From Rhizomys pruinosus (lineage: Eukaryota > Chordata > Mammalia > Rodentia > Spalacidae), in NCBI GenBank assembly GCA_009823505.1, contig VZQC01010433.1, forward strand, positions 760,459 through 824,458: 64,000 nucleotides of DNA. The letters are read 5' to 3'. The position numbers were made by a program, and so were the translations under genes. Positions 20,896 to 32,282 of the stretch are shown here, in pieces; within the stretch, counting starts at the first letter, position 1, and each line of letters begins with the position of its first letter. The notes beneath the pieces are model-generated. The model was not told the origin of the DNA. It was given only the letters and a program-made list of their open reading frames with translations, and searched no databases.

Positions 20896-21320
20896 AAGAA
20901 AAAACAAAGAAATAAGGAGCGCTGAACATGTGTATGACATTGTACTTAAATCTGTACTCAATTTTATCTCCATTTGTAAACACCAAAACTGCTATGGATG
21001 TAAACATTTCATATACTTAATGTAAAAGTATGAACACCTAATTCTCTCCTGTAAAAGCTTTCAAAATTCCATGGTGTTTTCAGAATGAAATTTCTGAAGG
21101 TGGCAAGTCACAGAACAGGAAGGACCCCAGCAACTCTGTGTTCTGGGCTTTGTCTACACTACAGGTACGTGAGAAATCAATGCAGCAGCTTGCGAAGTGT
21201 TCTCATATTACACAGATGGAAGTAAGTATCCACTTATTTCTGGTTTCCTTTCTGGGTTCATGATTCTAAGTCAAAAGATGGTTTTTGTCAACTCTAACCC
21301 CAAGGTATTCTATATAGTTT

Positions 21321-21337
21321 GAAAAACTAACAGTATA
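21321..21337. repeat. TSD of full-length L1 E, left copy
   Basis: GAAAAACTAACAGTATA; the right copy at 27321-27337 is GAAAAGCTAACAGTATA (one mismatch in 17). Confidence 0.95.
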
Positions 21338-21738
21338 GGAGATCTCCTGAGACCAGCTGAAGAGCAGGAAGGTAGGTAGGAGCTGGGTGCTTCAGCAAGA
21401 CTGATTGTTGATTGACTTAATCTAGTTAATCCGTTAATCCAGTTGTTTTTGGCTTAATTGGCTTTTGTGGCTGTGGGGGCAGAGTTATCCTCCCAGGTGG
21501 TACAAAAGGCAGGGTTGTGCAAGTCTTGAGATCTTAGATCTCCTGAGACCAGCTGAAGCGCAGGTACCAGGGCAAGGGCTAAAGAGCCCCCCACCCCCAC
21601 CCCCGCAACTGGGATTATGAAGGCATCTGAAGGATGCAACCAAAGCAAGCCTTCAACACAGTGAAGAGGCATTTAGGACTCACATTTGAATACAGGCAAG
21701 GAGAAGCCCATATGCCAGGAACACGAAGAAGAGACAAC
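21338..21738 (+). promoter_or_regulatory. L1 E 5' UTR with about 196-bp monomers
   Basis: GATCTCCTGAGACCAGCTGA occurs at 21341 and again at 21537, giving one full and one partial monomer of 196 bp. The sequence does not resemble the 127-135-bp monomers of L1 A. An ACCCCC-rich block sits near 21588-21606. Rodent L1 monomers act as internal promoters. Confidence 0.75.
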
Positions 21739-22842
21739 ATGGGAAAGGGGCAGGATAATTCCTCACCAAGCTCTACCAACCCTATGGAAGATTCCTACAG
21801 TGGGATCCCCCTGGGGATGGCCCAGGACACAGATATCAGAAATACAATTGGGAACATATTTAAAGAACTACAAGATTATAAAGAGCAAATCAAAGAACTA
21901 AGAAAAGAGAATGAAGAACTCAAGAAGGACCTAGAGAGAGAGAATGACAAACTCCGGAAGGAAGTAGAAACACTGAAAAGATCCCATGCTGAAAAAGATA
22001 AGGAAACCAACCAGCGAAGCAAAGAGCTACAGGAAGAGATTGAGAAGCTCCAAAAAGAAGTAGAAATACTAAAGAAATCAGAAGAGGAAATGAAAAAGGA
22101 AATCAAACACTCATCCATTCAAGAGGAAAGGAGTGGAAAAAGCCTCAGAAGCAGAATGGAGGAAGCAGAACAAAGAATATCAGACCTGGAAGATAACACA
22201 GAACAACTAAAAACCTCAAGGAAAGATTATGAAAAATTTAAAAATACACAAAAATGGAACAACCAGGAGCTGTGGGACACTATGAAAAGATCAAACCTCC
22301 GCATCATAGGAATAGAGGAAGGAGAAGAATCCCAAGAGAATGGTATTGATCAGATCTTCAACAGAATAATAGATGAAAACTTCCCCAAACTAAAAAAGGA
22401 CAAACCAATACCAATACAAGAAGCACATAGAACTCCAAACAGACAAGATCAGAAAAGAAATTCTCCACGCCACATCATAGTTAAAATGCTAGACACCCAA
22501 AACAAAGACAAAATCCTTAAAGCCACAAGAGAAAAACAACAAGTGACCTATAAGGGGAAACCTATCAGAATTACAACTGACTTCTCAACGCAAACTATGA
22601 AAGCAAGAAGAACCTGGAGCAAAGCATTCCCAGTGTTAAAGGACAATAGATGCCAACCCAGGTTACTATACCCAGCAAAAATGTCAATTATAGTTGAAGG
22701 AGAGAGAAAAACCTTCCATGACATAAACAACTTGAAAGAATACATGTCCGGAAAACCAACCCTTCAGAGAATACTTGAAGCAATTCAAAGAACAGAAGAA
22801 AGGAGCAACCAACCCCAGGCACCTAGAAAGAGAAATCAATAA
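21739..22842 (+). CDS. L1 ORF1 protein (ORF1p), intact
   Basis: ORF1p is the RNA-binding, nucleic-acid chaperone protein that forms trimers and coats L1 RNA in the cytoplasm. I choose the ATG at 21739 (N-terminus MGKGQDNSSPSS), giving 367 aa, close to the 357-371 aa of mouse ORF1p. The frame stays open upstream to an ATG at 21634, probably as 5' UTR. Residues about 40-155 form a Lys/Glu/Leu-rich coiled coil. The RNA-recognition part carries LRIIGIEEGEES and INRIIDENFPKL-like motifs, and the C-terminal domain has PIRITTDFS, MKARRTW and QPRLLYPAKMSI. ORF2 follows after 41 bases. No stop or frameshift is seen. Confidence 0.95.
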   Translation: MGKGQDNSSPSSTNPMEDSYSGIPLGMAQDTDIRNTIGNIFKELQDYKEQIKELRKENEELKKDLERENDKLRKEVETLKRSHAEKDKETNQRSKELQEEIEKLQKEVEILKKSEEEMKKEIKHSSIQEERSGKSLRSRMEEAEQRISDLEDNTEQLKTSRKDYEKFKNTQKWNNQELWDTMKRSNLRIIGIEEGEESQENGIDQIFNRIIDENFPKLKKDKPIPIQEAHRTPNRQDQKRNSPRHIIVKMLDTQNKDKILKATREKQQVTYKGKPIRITTDFSTQTMKARRTWSKAFPVLKDNRCQPRLLYPAKMSIIVEGERKTFHDINNLKEYMSGKPTLQRILEAIQRTEERSNQPQAPRKRNQ

Positions 22843-22883
22843 AAGCATAACTGCAGAAGTAGAAACCTAAATCAAAACCGCAG

Positions 22884-25800
22884 ATGGATAATAAGGCAAA
22901 AGGAAGCAACACAAACCTATCAGTCATAACCTTAAATATTAATGGACTAAATTCCCCAATCAAAAGACATAGACTGGGAGACTGGATTAGGAAACAGAAT
23001 CCATCGATATGCTGTCTACAAGAAACACATCTTACCTTCAAGGACAGGCACCACCTTAAAGTGAAGGGATGGAAAAAAATATTCCAAGCAAATGGTACCA
23101 AAAAGAAAGCAGGTGTTGCTATTTTAATATCGGATAAAATAGACTTCAAAGTAAAAGAAATCAGAAGAGACAAAGAAGGCCATTACATTTTCATCAAAGG
23201 AACAATCCACCAAGAAGATTTCACAATTATGAATATATATGCCCCAAATTCTGGTGCACCAAACTTTATAAAGACAATTCTCCAGGACCACAAGTCACAG
23301 ACTAACCCCAGCACACTCATAGTGGGAGATTTCAATACCCCACTGAGTCCTTTGGATAGGTCAACAGGACAAAAAATAAACAGAGAGACATCTGAACTGA
23401 ACGATATGATACACCAAATGGACCTCATAGACCTCTACCGAACATTCCATCCTAATACCAGAGAATACACTTTCTACTCAGCACCCCACGGAACATTCTC
23501 CAAAATCGACCACATCCTGGGACACAGAAGAAACCTCTACAAATACAAAAAGATTGAAATAATTTCATGCATCCTGTCAGACCACAGTGCAATGAAGCTC
23601 AACATCAACACCAGGACAAGCCCTCCTGCCTACAAGAACACATGGAGACTAAACAACACACTCTTGAATAATGAATGGGTCAAGGAAGAGATAAAGAAAG
23701 AAATAAAAACATTCCTGGAACTGAATGACAATGACAATACAACACAACAAAACTTATGGGATACCTTAAAAGCAGTCCTAAGAGGGAAATTTATAGCCCT
23801 GGGTGCCTACATTAGAAAAACAGAAAGAGCACAAGTGAATGATCTAACACTACAGCTAAAAGCACTTGAGAGGCAACAACAGATGAACCCTAAACGCAAC
23901 AGACAGGAAGAAATAACAAAAATCAGAGCAGAAATCAATGAAATAGAAACAAAGAAAACAATACAAAAAATCAATGAAGCCAAAAGTTGGTTCTTTGAAA
24001 GAATAAACAAGATAGACAGACCTCTAGCCCAGTTAACAAAAAGAAAGAAGGAACAACTCCAAATCAATACAATCTGTGATGAAAAGGGAAATATCACAAC
24101 GGACAAGGAAAAGATCAAGAAAATTATATGGGAATATTACAAGAACCTATATTCTACCAAGTTTGAAAATCTAGAAGAAATGGATGAATATCTGAAATCT
24201 TGGGAATCACCAAAGCTTGGCCAAGAGGAGACCAGCAGCTTAAACAGACCCATAACATATGAAGAAATAGAGGATGTAGTAAGAAGCCTCCCAACTAAAA
24301 AAAGCCCAGGCCCAGACGGTTTCACAGCAGAATTCTATAAAACATTTCAAAAAGACCTACAACCATTATTTCTGAAACTGTTTAGAAGTATACAATCAGA
24401 GGGAACTCTCCCAAATTCCTTCTATGAAGCCAACATCACTCTATTACCAAAACCAGGCAAAGATACAACTAAAAAGGAGAATTATAGACCCATCTCCCTC
24501 ATGAACACAGATGCCAAAATTCTAAACAGAATACTGGCAAATCGCATACAGACCCACATCAAGAAGATCATCCATCATGACCAAGTTGGATTCATACCAG
24601 AGATGCAGGGATGGTTCAACATACGAAAATCAATAAACATCATCAAACACATAAACGGAATCAAAGACAAAAACCACACCATCATCGCAATTGATGCTGA
24701 AAAAGCCTTTGACAAAATCCAGCATCCCTTCATGCTTAAAGTCCTAGAAGGAATTGGATTGGAGGGATCATTCCTCAATGTAATCAAAGCCATATACAGG
24801 AAACCCACAGCCAATATCATCCTAAATGGGGAAATGACAGAAACATTCCCTTTAAAGGTAGGAACTCGGCAAGGCTGCCCCCTATCACCACTCCTCTTCA
24901 ATATAGTGCTTGAAACACTTGCTAGAGCAATAAGGCAAGAAAAGGATATTAAAGGAGTACTAATTGGAAAAGAGGAAGTCAAACTATCCCTATTTGCTGA
25001 TGATATGATTGTTTACTTAAGGGATGCAAAAAACTCCACCAGAAAACTCCTAGAAACGATTAACAGCTTCAGCAAAGTGGCAGGATACAAAATTAACCTT
25101 AGAAAATCAATGGCCTTTCTTTACACCAAGAACAAGCAACTGGAGAAAGAATTCAAAGAGACCTTCCCACTCACAATAGCCTCAAAAACAATAAGATACC
25201 TAGGAACAAACCTAACCAAAGACACCAAAGACCTCTACAACAAAAATTTTAAACCCTTAAAGAAAGAAATTGAAGAAGACCTCAGAAGATGGAAAAACCT
25301 CCCATGCTCATGGATTGGGAAAATTAACATTGTAAAAATGTCCATTTTACCAAAACTCTTGTATAGATTTAATGCAATCCCAATCAAAATCCCCAAGAGT
25401 TTCTTCACAGGCTTGGAAACAAAAGTTCTTAAATTCATTTGGAAAAACAAAAGACCCCAAATAGCCAAAACAATTCTGAGCAAAAATAGCTACACAGGGG
25501 GGATCTCTATTCCAGACTTCAAACTATGCTACAGGGCTATAGTCATAAAAACAGCCTGGTACTGGCACAAAAGCAGACCTGTTGACCAATGGAACAAAAT
25601 CGAAGCTCCAAATCTGAGCACATACAATTTTAGCTATCTCATATTTGACAAGGGGGCCAAGAAGACACAATGGAGAAAAGACAGCATCTTCAGGGGCTGG
25701 AGAGATGACCTAGCAATTAAGAGCACCGACTGCTCTTACAGAGGACCCGGGTTCGATCCCCAGCACCCACATGGTGGCTGAGAACCATCTGAAACTCCAA

Positions 25801-26966
25801 TTCCAGGAGAACTCCAGTTCCAAGGGAATCCGACACCCTCTTCTGACCTCTGTGGCATTGCACGACACAGGTGCACAAACCTACATGCAGACAGTACATT
25901 GATACACATACAGAAAAAAACAAAAAAGACAGCATCTTCAGCAAGTGATGTTGGCAAAACTGGATCACTACTTGTAGAAGAATGAAATTAAACCCCTTCC
26001 TCTCGCCCTGTACAAAAGTCAACTCCAGATGGATCAAAGACTTCAACGTGACACCCCAAACTCTGAAGGCGATAGAAGAAAAAGTTTGCAGCAGACTACA
26101 AGACATAGGCACAGGAAAAGACTTCCTAAATCAGTGGCAGCTGCGCAAGAATTAAGGTTGACAATTGACAAATGGGACCTCATTAAACTCAAAAGCTTCT
26201 GTACATCAAAAGAAACAATCAAGGAAGTCAAGAGAAATCCCAACAGAGTGGGAGGAAACCTTCACCGCAGAAACATCTGACAAAGCATTGATTTCCAGAA
26301 TATATAAAGTATTCATAAAACAAAGAAGAAAGAAAACAAATGACCCACTCAATAGATGGAGCAAAGAGCTGAACAGAGTCTTCACAAGTGACGAATTAGA
26401 GATGGCTGAGAAACACCTCAAGAAATGTTCAACATCACTAATCATGAAGGAAATGCAAATCAAATCCACTTTAAGATATCATCTTCCTCCAATAAGACTG
26501 GCTAGGATCAAGAAAACAAATGATACCAAGTGCTGGAAAGGTTGTGGGGAAAGGGGGAACACTCATCCACTGCTGGTGGGAATGTAAACTTGTGCAGCCA
26601 CTACGGAAAGCAGTGTGGAGAACCCTTGGGAGACTTGGAACGAACTTGCCACCCGACCCAGCCATACCACTCCTAGGCATGTACCCTCAAGACTCACCCC
26701 ACTGCAGAGATACATGCATGGCCATGTTTATTTCAGCTCTCTTCACAATAGCAAAGAGCTGGAACCAACCCAAATGCCCCTCAACTGATGAGTGGATAGA
26801 GAAAATGTGGTACATCTACACAATGGAGTTCTATGCAGCAGTAAAGAAAGATGACATCATGAGCTTTGCAGGAAAATGGCTGGAGCTAGAGGACATCATG
26901 CTGAGTGAAGTAACACAGTCCCAGAAAAACAAACGACGAATGGTATCCCTCATCTGTGGATGCTAG
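22884..26966 (+). pseudogene. L1 ORF2 (endonuclease + reverse transcriptase), disrupted
   Basis: ORF2p nicks target DNA and reverse-transcribes L1 RNA there. From the ATG at 22884 the endonuclease shows LNINGLNSP (Asn18), QETHL (Glu47), GDFNTPL and LSDHSAM. The reverse transcriptase has [22 protein letters not shown] and the FADD catalytic motif at residues 704-707. The frame runs to about residue 936, where a B2 (25693-25923) adds a foreign tail and a stop at 25779-25781. Beyond the B2, the next frame has a UGA at 25946-25948 (probably from Trp), a 1-base loss near 26134-26140 and a 1-base gain near 26552-26560. The C-terminus (GCGE...[38 protein letters not shown]) ends at 26966. The ancestral length was about 1,280 codons. 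Confidence 0.95.
25693..25923 (+). mobile_element. B2 SINE inside L1 E ORF2
   Basis: It begins GGGGCTGGAGAGATGACCTA, has box B GGGTTCGATCCCC and ends in an A-rich tail. The TSD AAAAGACAGCATCTTCA is at 25676-25692 and 25924-25940 (exact). It is younger than L1 E. Confidence 0.97.
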
Positions 26967-27320
26967 TGCCAATTACCTAGTTGTAAGTATTTCTTGTGCA
27001 CGGCCCCTTGAGCTTTTGTCCAAAGCAGTTGGGAGTGATGCATATTGGAAACAACAACAATAACAACAACAACAACAACACCAACAACAGAAAGTACTGC
27101 ATCAAAGAACTGACTGAAACAGTGAACTTCTGCTCAAAACAGTCAACTTCCACATGGAGAATATTGAGAAAGACCAAGAAAGAGATGAAAAGCATGTTTG
27201 GCAGAATGCATGAGCTCTGGTGGCGTGGGGGGATGGGGGGGACACGGATTTAGATTTGATAAAAAAAATAAATAAATCAATAAAAAAAGAAATTGTCATC
27301 AGTTTTTGAGATTAAAAAAA
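26967..27320 (+). other. L1 E 3' UTR and double A-rich tail
   Basis: It contains an (AAC)n/(AAT) tract (27050-27089) and a G-rich block (GGGGGGATGGGGGGG-like, 27228-27241). An A-rich tail (27260-27289) follows. A further 24 or so non-L1-like bases (27290-27313) and a second A7 run end directly at the right TSD. The G-rich tract is a usual feature of L1 3' UTRs. Confidence 0.8.
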
Positions 27321-27337
27321 GAAAAGCTAACAGTATA
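27321..27337. repeat. TSD of full-length L1 E, right copy
   Basis: Matches 21321-21337 with one mismatch. Confidence 0.95.
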
Positions 27338-27451
27338 ATCCTGAAGCTTACATTTAAATAAAGTTAATATTGTTATCATCCTTAGTGTTTTAAAAGTTAC
27401 AGTTTTGATGTACATATGTTTTCTAAGTTCATTAATCAATTTTTAAACTTT

Positions 27452-27599
27452 TCTTTTCTTTCTTGAGACAGTCTCACTCTGCAGCCCAAGCTGATCTAGA
27501 ATTCACTGTGTACTCCAAGCCCACCCTTGAACTCGTGGCAATTATCCTGCCTCAGCCTCCTGAGTGCTGAGATTGTAGCCTGAGCCACCAGGCCCAACA
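27452..27599 (-). mobile_element. B1 SINE (old)
   Basis: TTGAGACAGTCTCACTCTGC ... GCCTCAGCCTCCTGAGTGCT ... CCACCAGGCCC in B1 reverse order. Confidence 0.8.
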
Positions 27600-27681
27600 G
27601 GAAAGTATTTCTTAATGTAAAATTATTCAGTTCATTTGATGCATATAAATTGAGAAGTAGGGCTTTCCTCAAGATTGAGTA

Positions 27682-27898
27682 TTTTATTTTTCTATTTTAT
27701 ATGTATGAGTGTACTGCCTGCACGTGTGAATGTGTTCTGCTGTTGTGCAATGTGTGCTGAGGTGAAAAAAAGCATTGGATTCCCCCAGAACTAGAGTTAC
27801 AGATGGTTGTTAGCCACCCTGTGGGTTGTGGGAATTGAACCTGGGTCTTCTGCAACAGCAGCCAGTGCTCTTAATAGCTAAGCCACTCTCCAGACCTG
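27682..27898 (-). mobile_element. B2 SINE (old)
   Basis: ATGTATGAGTGTACTGCCTG, GAACCTGGGTCTTCTGCAAC and CTAAGCCACTCTCCAGACC match B2 in reverse. Confidence 0.88.
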
Positions 27899-27902
27899 AG
27901 TA

Positions 27903-28063
27903 TTTTTTTTTTTTTTTGGTGTTTTTGAGACAAGGTCTCCCTGTAGCCCCAGCTGGCTGGCCTGGAACTCACTCTGTAGACCAGGCTGGCCTTGAACTCA
28001 CAGAGATCCACCTGCCTCTGCCTCTAGAGCGGGATTAAAGACCTGTAGCACCACGCCCAGCCT
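27903..28063 (-). mobile_element. B1 SINE
   Basis: Poly(T), GAGACAAGGTCTCCCTGTAG to GCACCACGCCCAGCC. It abuts the preceding B2. Confidence 0.93.
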
Positions 28064-29518
28064 CCTGGTATTTTATCTTAAGCTTCCTTGTGAAATTTTC
28101 ACTTTTACTAGTAAAATACTTGACTATAACATTTTAGCATTTGGAATTTTTTAATATTCATATCCTTAATGATATACACTGAAATTTAAGATTTTTTAAT
28201 CTTAAAGTAGTTATTATCAGACAACTGGGAAATACTGAATGGATCAAAGGAAACTAGTGCTGAACATATAGACACAGTTGTGACTAGCCCTGGGTACATG
28301 CTGATGGCTTGAACCTTGTTTAAAGATAAATTCAAATTATGTCTACAATTAATTATTTTGAGAACAGTCTATGTCGGCATTTTGTACAATATAAATCCTT
28401 ACAATATAATTCAGCTAACTGGATTATATTCACTGTTACTCATTTCTCTGTTTTTATAATGTACAGCAAGTTTTGTAAATGGGAGTGGTTTCATGCTCTC
28501 TTGACCTCTAAAGCCGCTATAGAACAGTGTTTGCAAACAGAAGTGTCACATTTATGTTCATTATATCCAAATAAAGCCAAGTCCTGTGCACATTCTTGAC
28601 TAAGAAGCTCCATATTTTGTATTGTCTGAATGAATCAACTGGCTCCCAAACAACTGCTGCACTAGCCGCTCTGAGGCATATTGAAAGTGGCAGTTACATT
28701 TTCAATCCAGGAGCAGAGAGAGACAAAAAAAAGAGAGAGAGAGAGAAATAGATTCTGGCAAGAGAGCCAGGCTCACATAAAGGGCCTCTCAAAAGGGCTG
28801 CCTTGAATCTGAGGACAAATCTGTCAGGTGGCAGCAGGGCCTTGTGGCTGGTGCCATCTCATTCCCTTTGTCTTTAATCACCCATGAAGAGCTTCAGCTC
28901 CACTGGAATTGGCTATCAAATCACATCAAAACCTGGGCCCAAATCTGCACATTCTGGGGCCTCTCTGAAGCAGTGTGAGCCTCTCTGTGTCATTTTGAGG
29001 AGGAGTCATGATATCCTTTCTTTTCTCTTATGAAACCAATTATGGGGATGGAAAAAACTGAATTGGGAAGTCAGAGTGCTGACTCCTGTTTCCTGACACA
29101 GTCCCCTAAACAATGGCTTGCCTGTCTGCAAAAAAAGTTGATAATTTCACAATGTTATAATGAAGACATCTACTTATTTAGGTACCTGTAATATATACAA
29201 GCCATTTTACTTGAAATTAAATTCCCTTCCACGAGAAATATTTGTCAAATTAAATTTACTGCACTGAATTTTAGACATTGATGTGCCTTTATTATAAAGT
29301 TCAACGACCTGTGTAGAACATTTAATTTTTAAAATTACATTTAATTGTGTACAACCTTTATGATTGAACTTGAAAAGTGAAATAAATAAATCAATTCACT
29401 TAGAAAGTTATACTTAGCATGTTCCTTATCCAAATAAAGCTCTAGGCAGTAAGGAATTATGAACTATATCTACATTCATAATAAGTACTAAAATGAATAC
29501 ATACAAAAATAACCAAAT
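28064..29518. other. Unique stretch, no gene seen
   Basis: No coding sequence is supported. 28600-29060 is GC-balanced and repeat-free apart from a GA tract (28733-28748), and could be conserved noncoding DNA. Confidence 0.45.
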
Positions 29519-29529
29519 TATTTTCTTTT

Positions 29530-29876
29530 GGGGGGGATTTTTTAAATATTTTTAATTTTTTTCTTAAGTTAATTTTTAATGAGCACATTTCATACATTTC
29601 TTAATCAAATTTAGACTCATTCCCATCTATGCCCACCTCTTACATCCCTCCACCCCCCCCACCAGAGCTCATGGATTCTGTCATACATGTTAAGTCCTGT
29701 CTTGCATCTTTTTCTCAGTCTTTTATAACCTTTTTGATGCACAAGTTTACTTGTTTTGGTCAGTTCTTTGTATAAGTTTTTCTGTCTCTTTTTTGTTCCC
29801 TTTAATTTTATATTATTATGCATATATACACTCCACATATAAATCAAAATTACAAATTCTGAAAATAAACTATAGG
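29530..29876 (-). mobile_element. 5'-truncated L1 3' UTR
   Basis: A T-rich block, then CCCCCCCCACCAGAGCTCATGG (complement of the L1 GGTGGGG tract) and TTGATGCACAAGTTTACTTG match the L1 A-type 3' UTR. A possible TSD is TATTTTCTT at about 29519 and 29877. Confidence 0.85.
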
Positions 29877-30124
29877 TATTTTCTTATTTGAGATGGGATT
29901 AGTAGGAGTCTATGAACAGACATAAAAATTCATTTGCTCAATCTGAAGTGACCTGGAATAAATAAAATTCTGTTTTGGACACTTCTAAGTTTGTAGTCCA
30001 GAGGCCTATGAGAGTTTTTTTTCCAAGGCATCCACAAGGTCAAACTATTTTAATAGTAATACTATGTTGTTTGGTTATTTAAATTATCTTTTCTAAAGAT
30101 GGTATAGTAGACTTTTCCACAGCC

Positions 30125-30480
30125 TTTGTGTATAAATCCAGTTTTCGTTACTGGGAAGAAATGTCTGAAGCTAGGTAACTTTACAAAGGAAAGAGATTTG
30201 TTTAGTCACTCCCATTTTGGAGACTAAAAGTTGAGGATCGGGCATCGGATGAGGATCCAATGGCAGATGGCATCATGGTCAAAGCACACTTGTAGGAGGA
30301 GGAGATCGTATCACAAGACGGGAAGATAAACTCAGACTCAGGGGTCTGCCCAGGCTTACAGCACAACTGGCTCTCCTGATCCCTGCAGAGAGGCCCTGAT
30401 GAAAGACATCCGGATCACTATGAGGGGCAGTGACGTGACCTAAGGACCTCCTTCTATAACCTAACTTAACATTTTACTGT
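30125..30480 (+). mobile_element. ERVL-MaLR LTR relic (MT/ORR1-like)
   Basis: TTTTCGTTACTGGGAAGAAATGT, AACTTTACAAAGGAAAGAGATT, GATGGCATCATGGTCAAAGCA and GTGACCTAAGGACCTCC occur in the order of rodent MaLR LTRs. Diverged; borders approximate. Confidence 0.55.
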
Positions 30481-30731
30481 GGTGCTGGGGTTAAACCTAG
30501 GGTCTTATGCAGTACCCATTCCTAGACCCTCAGATCCATCCTGAGAGGTCCCTCCACACTAAGACCAAAGCCCTCCACACACCTCTGAGAGCTAAGTGAC
30601 ATTGAAGTCCTAGCATGCTCCAGGCACACACGAGAATCCAGCTGTCCTCTATTAAGCTAAAAATTAAAGGGCCTTGAGAAACTGTGAAACAGAACTTTTC
30701 TCACTAAATTTTTGGCTGGAAAAGTAAACAA

Positions 30732-30955
30732 CAGGACTGGAGAGATGGCTCACCAGCTAAGAGCACTAGCTGCTCCTGCAGAGGACCTAGGCTGGGTTCC
30801 CAGCACCCACATGGGAGGTAATAACAATACCTAACTCCAGCTCCAGGGCATCCAACTCTTTTTTGTGACTTCTGCAGGCATTGCACAACACGAATGCCAT
30901 GCACACAATATACTTGTACACGTAAAATAATTTAAAAATATTTTTTAAAAAGAAA
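30732..30955 (+). mobile_element. B2 SINE
   Basis: GGACTGGAGAGATGGCTCAC head, CCCAGCACCCACATGGGAGG body and an ATTTAAAAATATTTTTTAAAAAG tail. Confidence 0.88.
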
Positions 30956-31111
30956 ATTAAGCCAATTCAGGGTGGCAGCCAAAGGGCTTTCTGGTGTCTA
31001 TACTCAGAACTGGCACCTGATACTATCAGGAACTGCTATAGCTGAGCTGATTTTGGTTTCCTCTACCCCTCATGGGATCTTGAAAGCATAAGACCCTTCT
31101 TGGTTTTACAC

Positions 31112-31271
31112 TTTTTTTTTTTTTTTTTTTTTTTTTTTGACAGGGTCTCCCTTTTAGTACCAGGTGTCCTGGAGCTCGCTCTGTAGACCAGGCTGGCCTT
31201 GAACCCACAGAGATCCACCTATCTCTGCCTCCCGAGTGCTGGAATTAAAGGCGTGCGCCACCGAGCCCGGC
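31112..31271 (-). mobile_element. B1 SINE with TSD
   Basis: Poly(T), GACAGGGTCTCCCTTTTAGT through GGCGTGCGCCACCGAGCCCGGC. The TSD AAGACCCTTCTTGG is at 31090-31103 and 31272-31285 (exact). Confidence 0.95.
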
Positions 31272-31638
31272 AAGACCCTTCTTGGAAGCCTAGCCCTGAT
31301 GGGTTGCAGATACTTGTTCAAGCATACAGATGCTGGCCAGGATAAAGATAGAGATGTTTTCAGAATGATCACCAACAGCTCATCCTGGAGCTATGGTCTG
31401 CTCGTGGATGGAATACACCAGTCTTTCAGGATTGTGACATGTTCTTCTGGGATCCAGCCAGTCTCTCTACTACCAGTGACTGAAGGAAAAGGACTTTGGT
31501 TGGGTTGTACCACCAGCCACGGATTTTTTTTTTTTTTGGTAAAACTATCTAAAACTTCTGCTCATAGTTTTGTTTGGTGACATTTTCAACAGTCCACTCT
31601 GTTGTGAGACAAGAACTGTTTTGAAAACAATAGCAGTC

Positions 31639-31893
31639 GGGGCTGGAGAGATGGCCTAGTGGTTAAGAGCGCCAACTGCTCTTGCAGAGGACCCGGGTTC
31701 AATCCCCAGCACCCACATGGTGGCTGAGAACCGTCTGAAACTCCAATTCCAGGAGAACTCCAGTTCCAGGGGAATCCGACACCCTCTTCTGACCTCCACG
31801 GCATGCACGACACGGGCGCACAGACCTGCATGCAGACAGTACATTCATACACATAGAGAAAAATAAATTAAAAAAATAAAATAAATAAAGAAA
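31639..31893 (+). mobile_element. B2 SINE with TSD
   Basis: GGGGCTGGAGAGATGGCCTA head. The TSD GAAAACAATAGCAGT is at 31623-31637 and 31894-31908 (exact). Confidence 0.97.
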
Positions 31894-32069
31894 GAAAACA
31901 ATAGCAGTAAATATACTCTAGGATCCAGACTTCTACCATCTCAAAAAGGATGATAGAATAAGTTACCTTCATTTTTCACAAATATGTACATTTCTGGAAG
32001 TTTTTTCTGATGTGTAATACAACAGTTTATAATATCATTTGCTTCTTTGCTCAGAATGTCTCGACTACT

Positions 32070-32112
32070 ACAACACACACACACACACACACACACATAA
32101 ACACACATACAC
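32070..32112. repeat. (CA)n microsatellite
   Basis: ACACAC tract followed by related ACATAC sequence. Confidence 0.92.
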
Positions 32113-32282
32113 TCAGACCCTCAAGAATGACTAAAGATATGTTACATAATTATAGAAAACAAAATTTGTATGAGTTTTCCACTTAATTTCTGTCCTTTAC
32201 AAAATTTTTGTGGGGGAAGAAATTACTTTTAGACATTGTTTGTACTTAATAAGTGTTGCTCATTGGTAACTATACGGATGAG

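Larger units (their letters stand above)
21338..27320 (+). mobile_element. Full-length L1 element E (5,983 bp)
   Basis: It is complete between a 17-bp TSD: a 5' UTR with a 196-bp monomer repeat, ORF1 (intact, 367 codons from the internal ATG), a 41-base spacer, ORF2 (disrupted), a 3' UTR with an AAC-rich tract, and A-rich tails. A B2 with its own TSD lies in ORF2. The ORF1 frame is open, so E could have been active until fairly recently. ORF2 is now broken, so E cannot retrotranspose itself. Confidence 0.95.
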
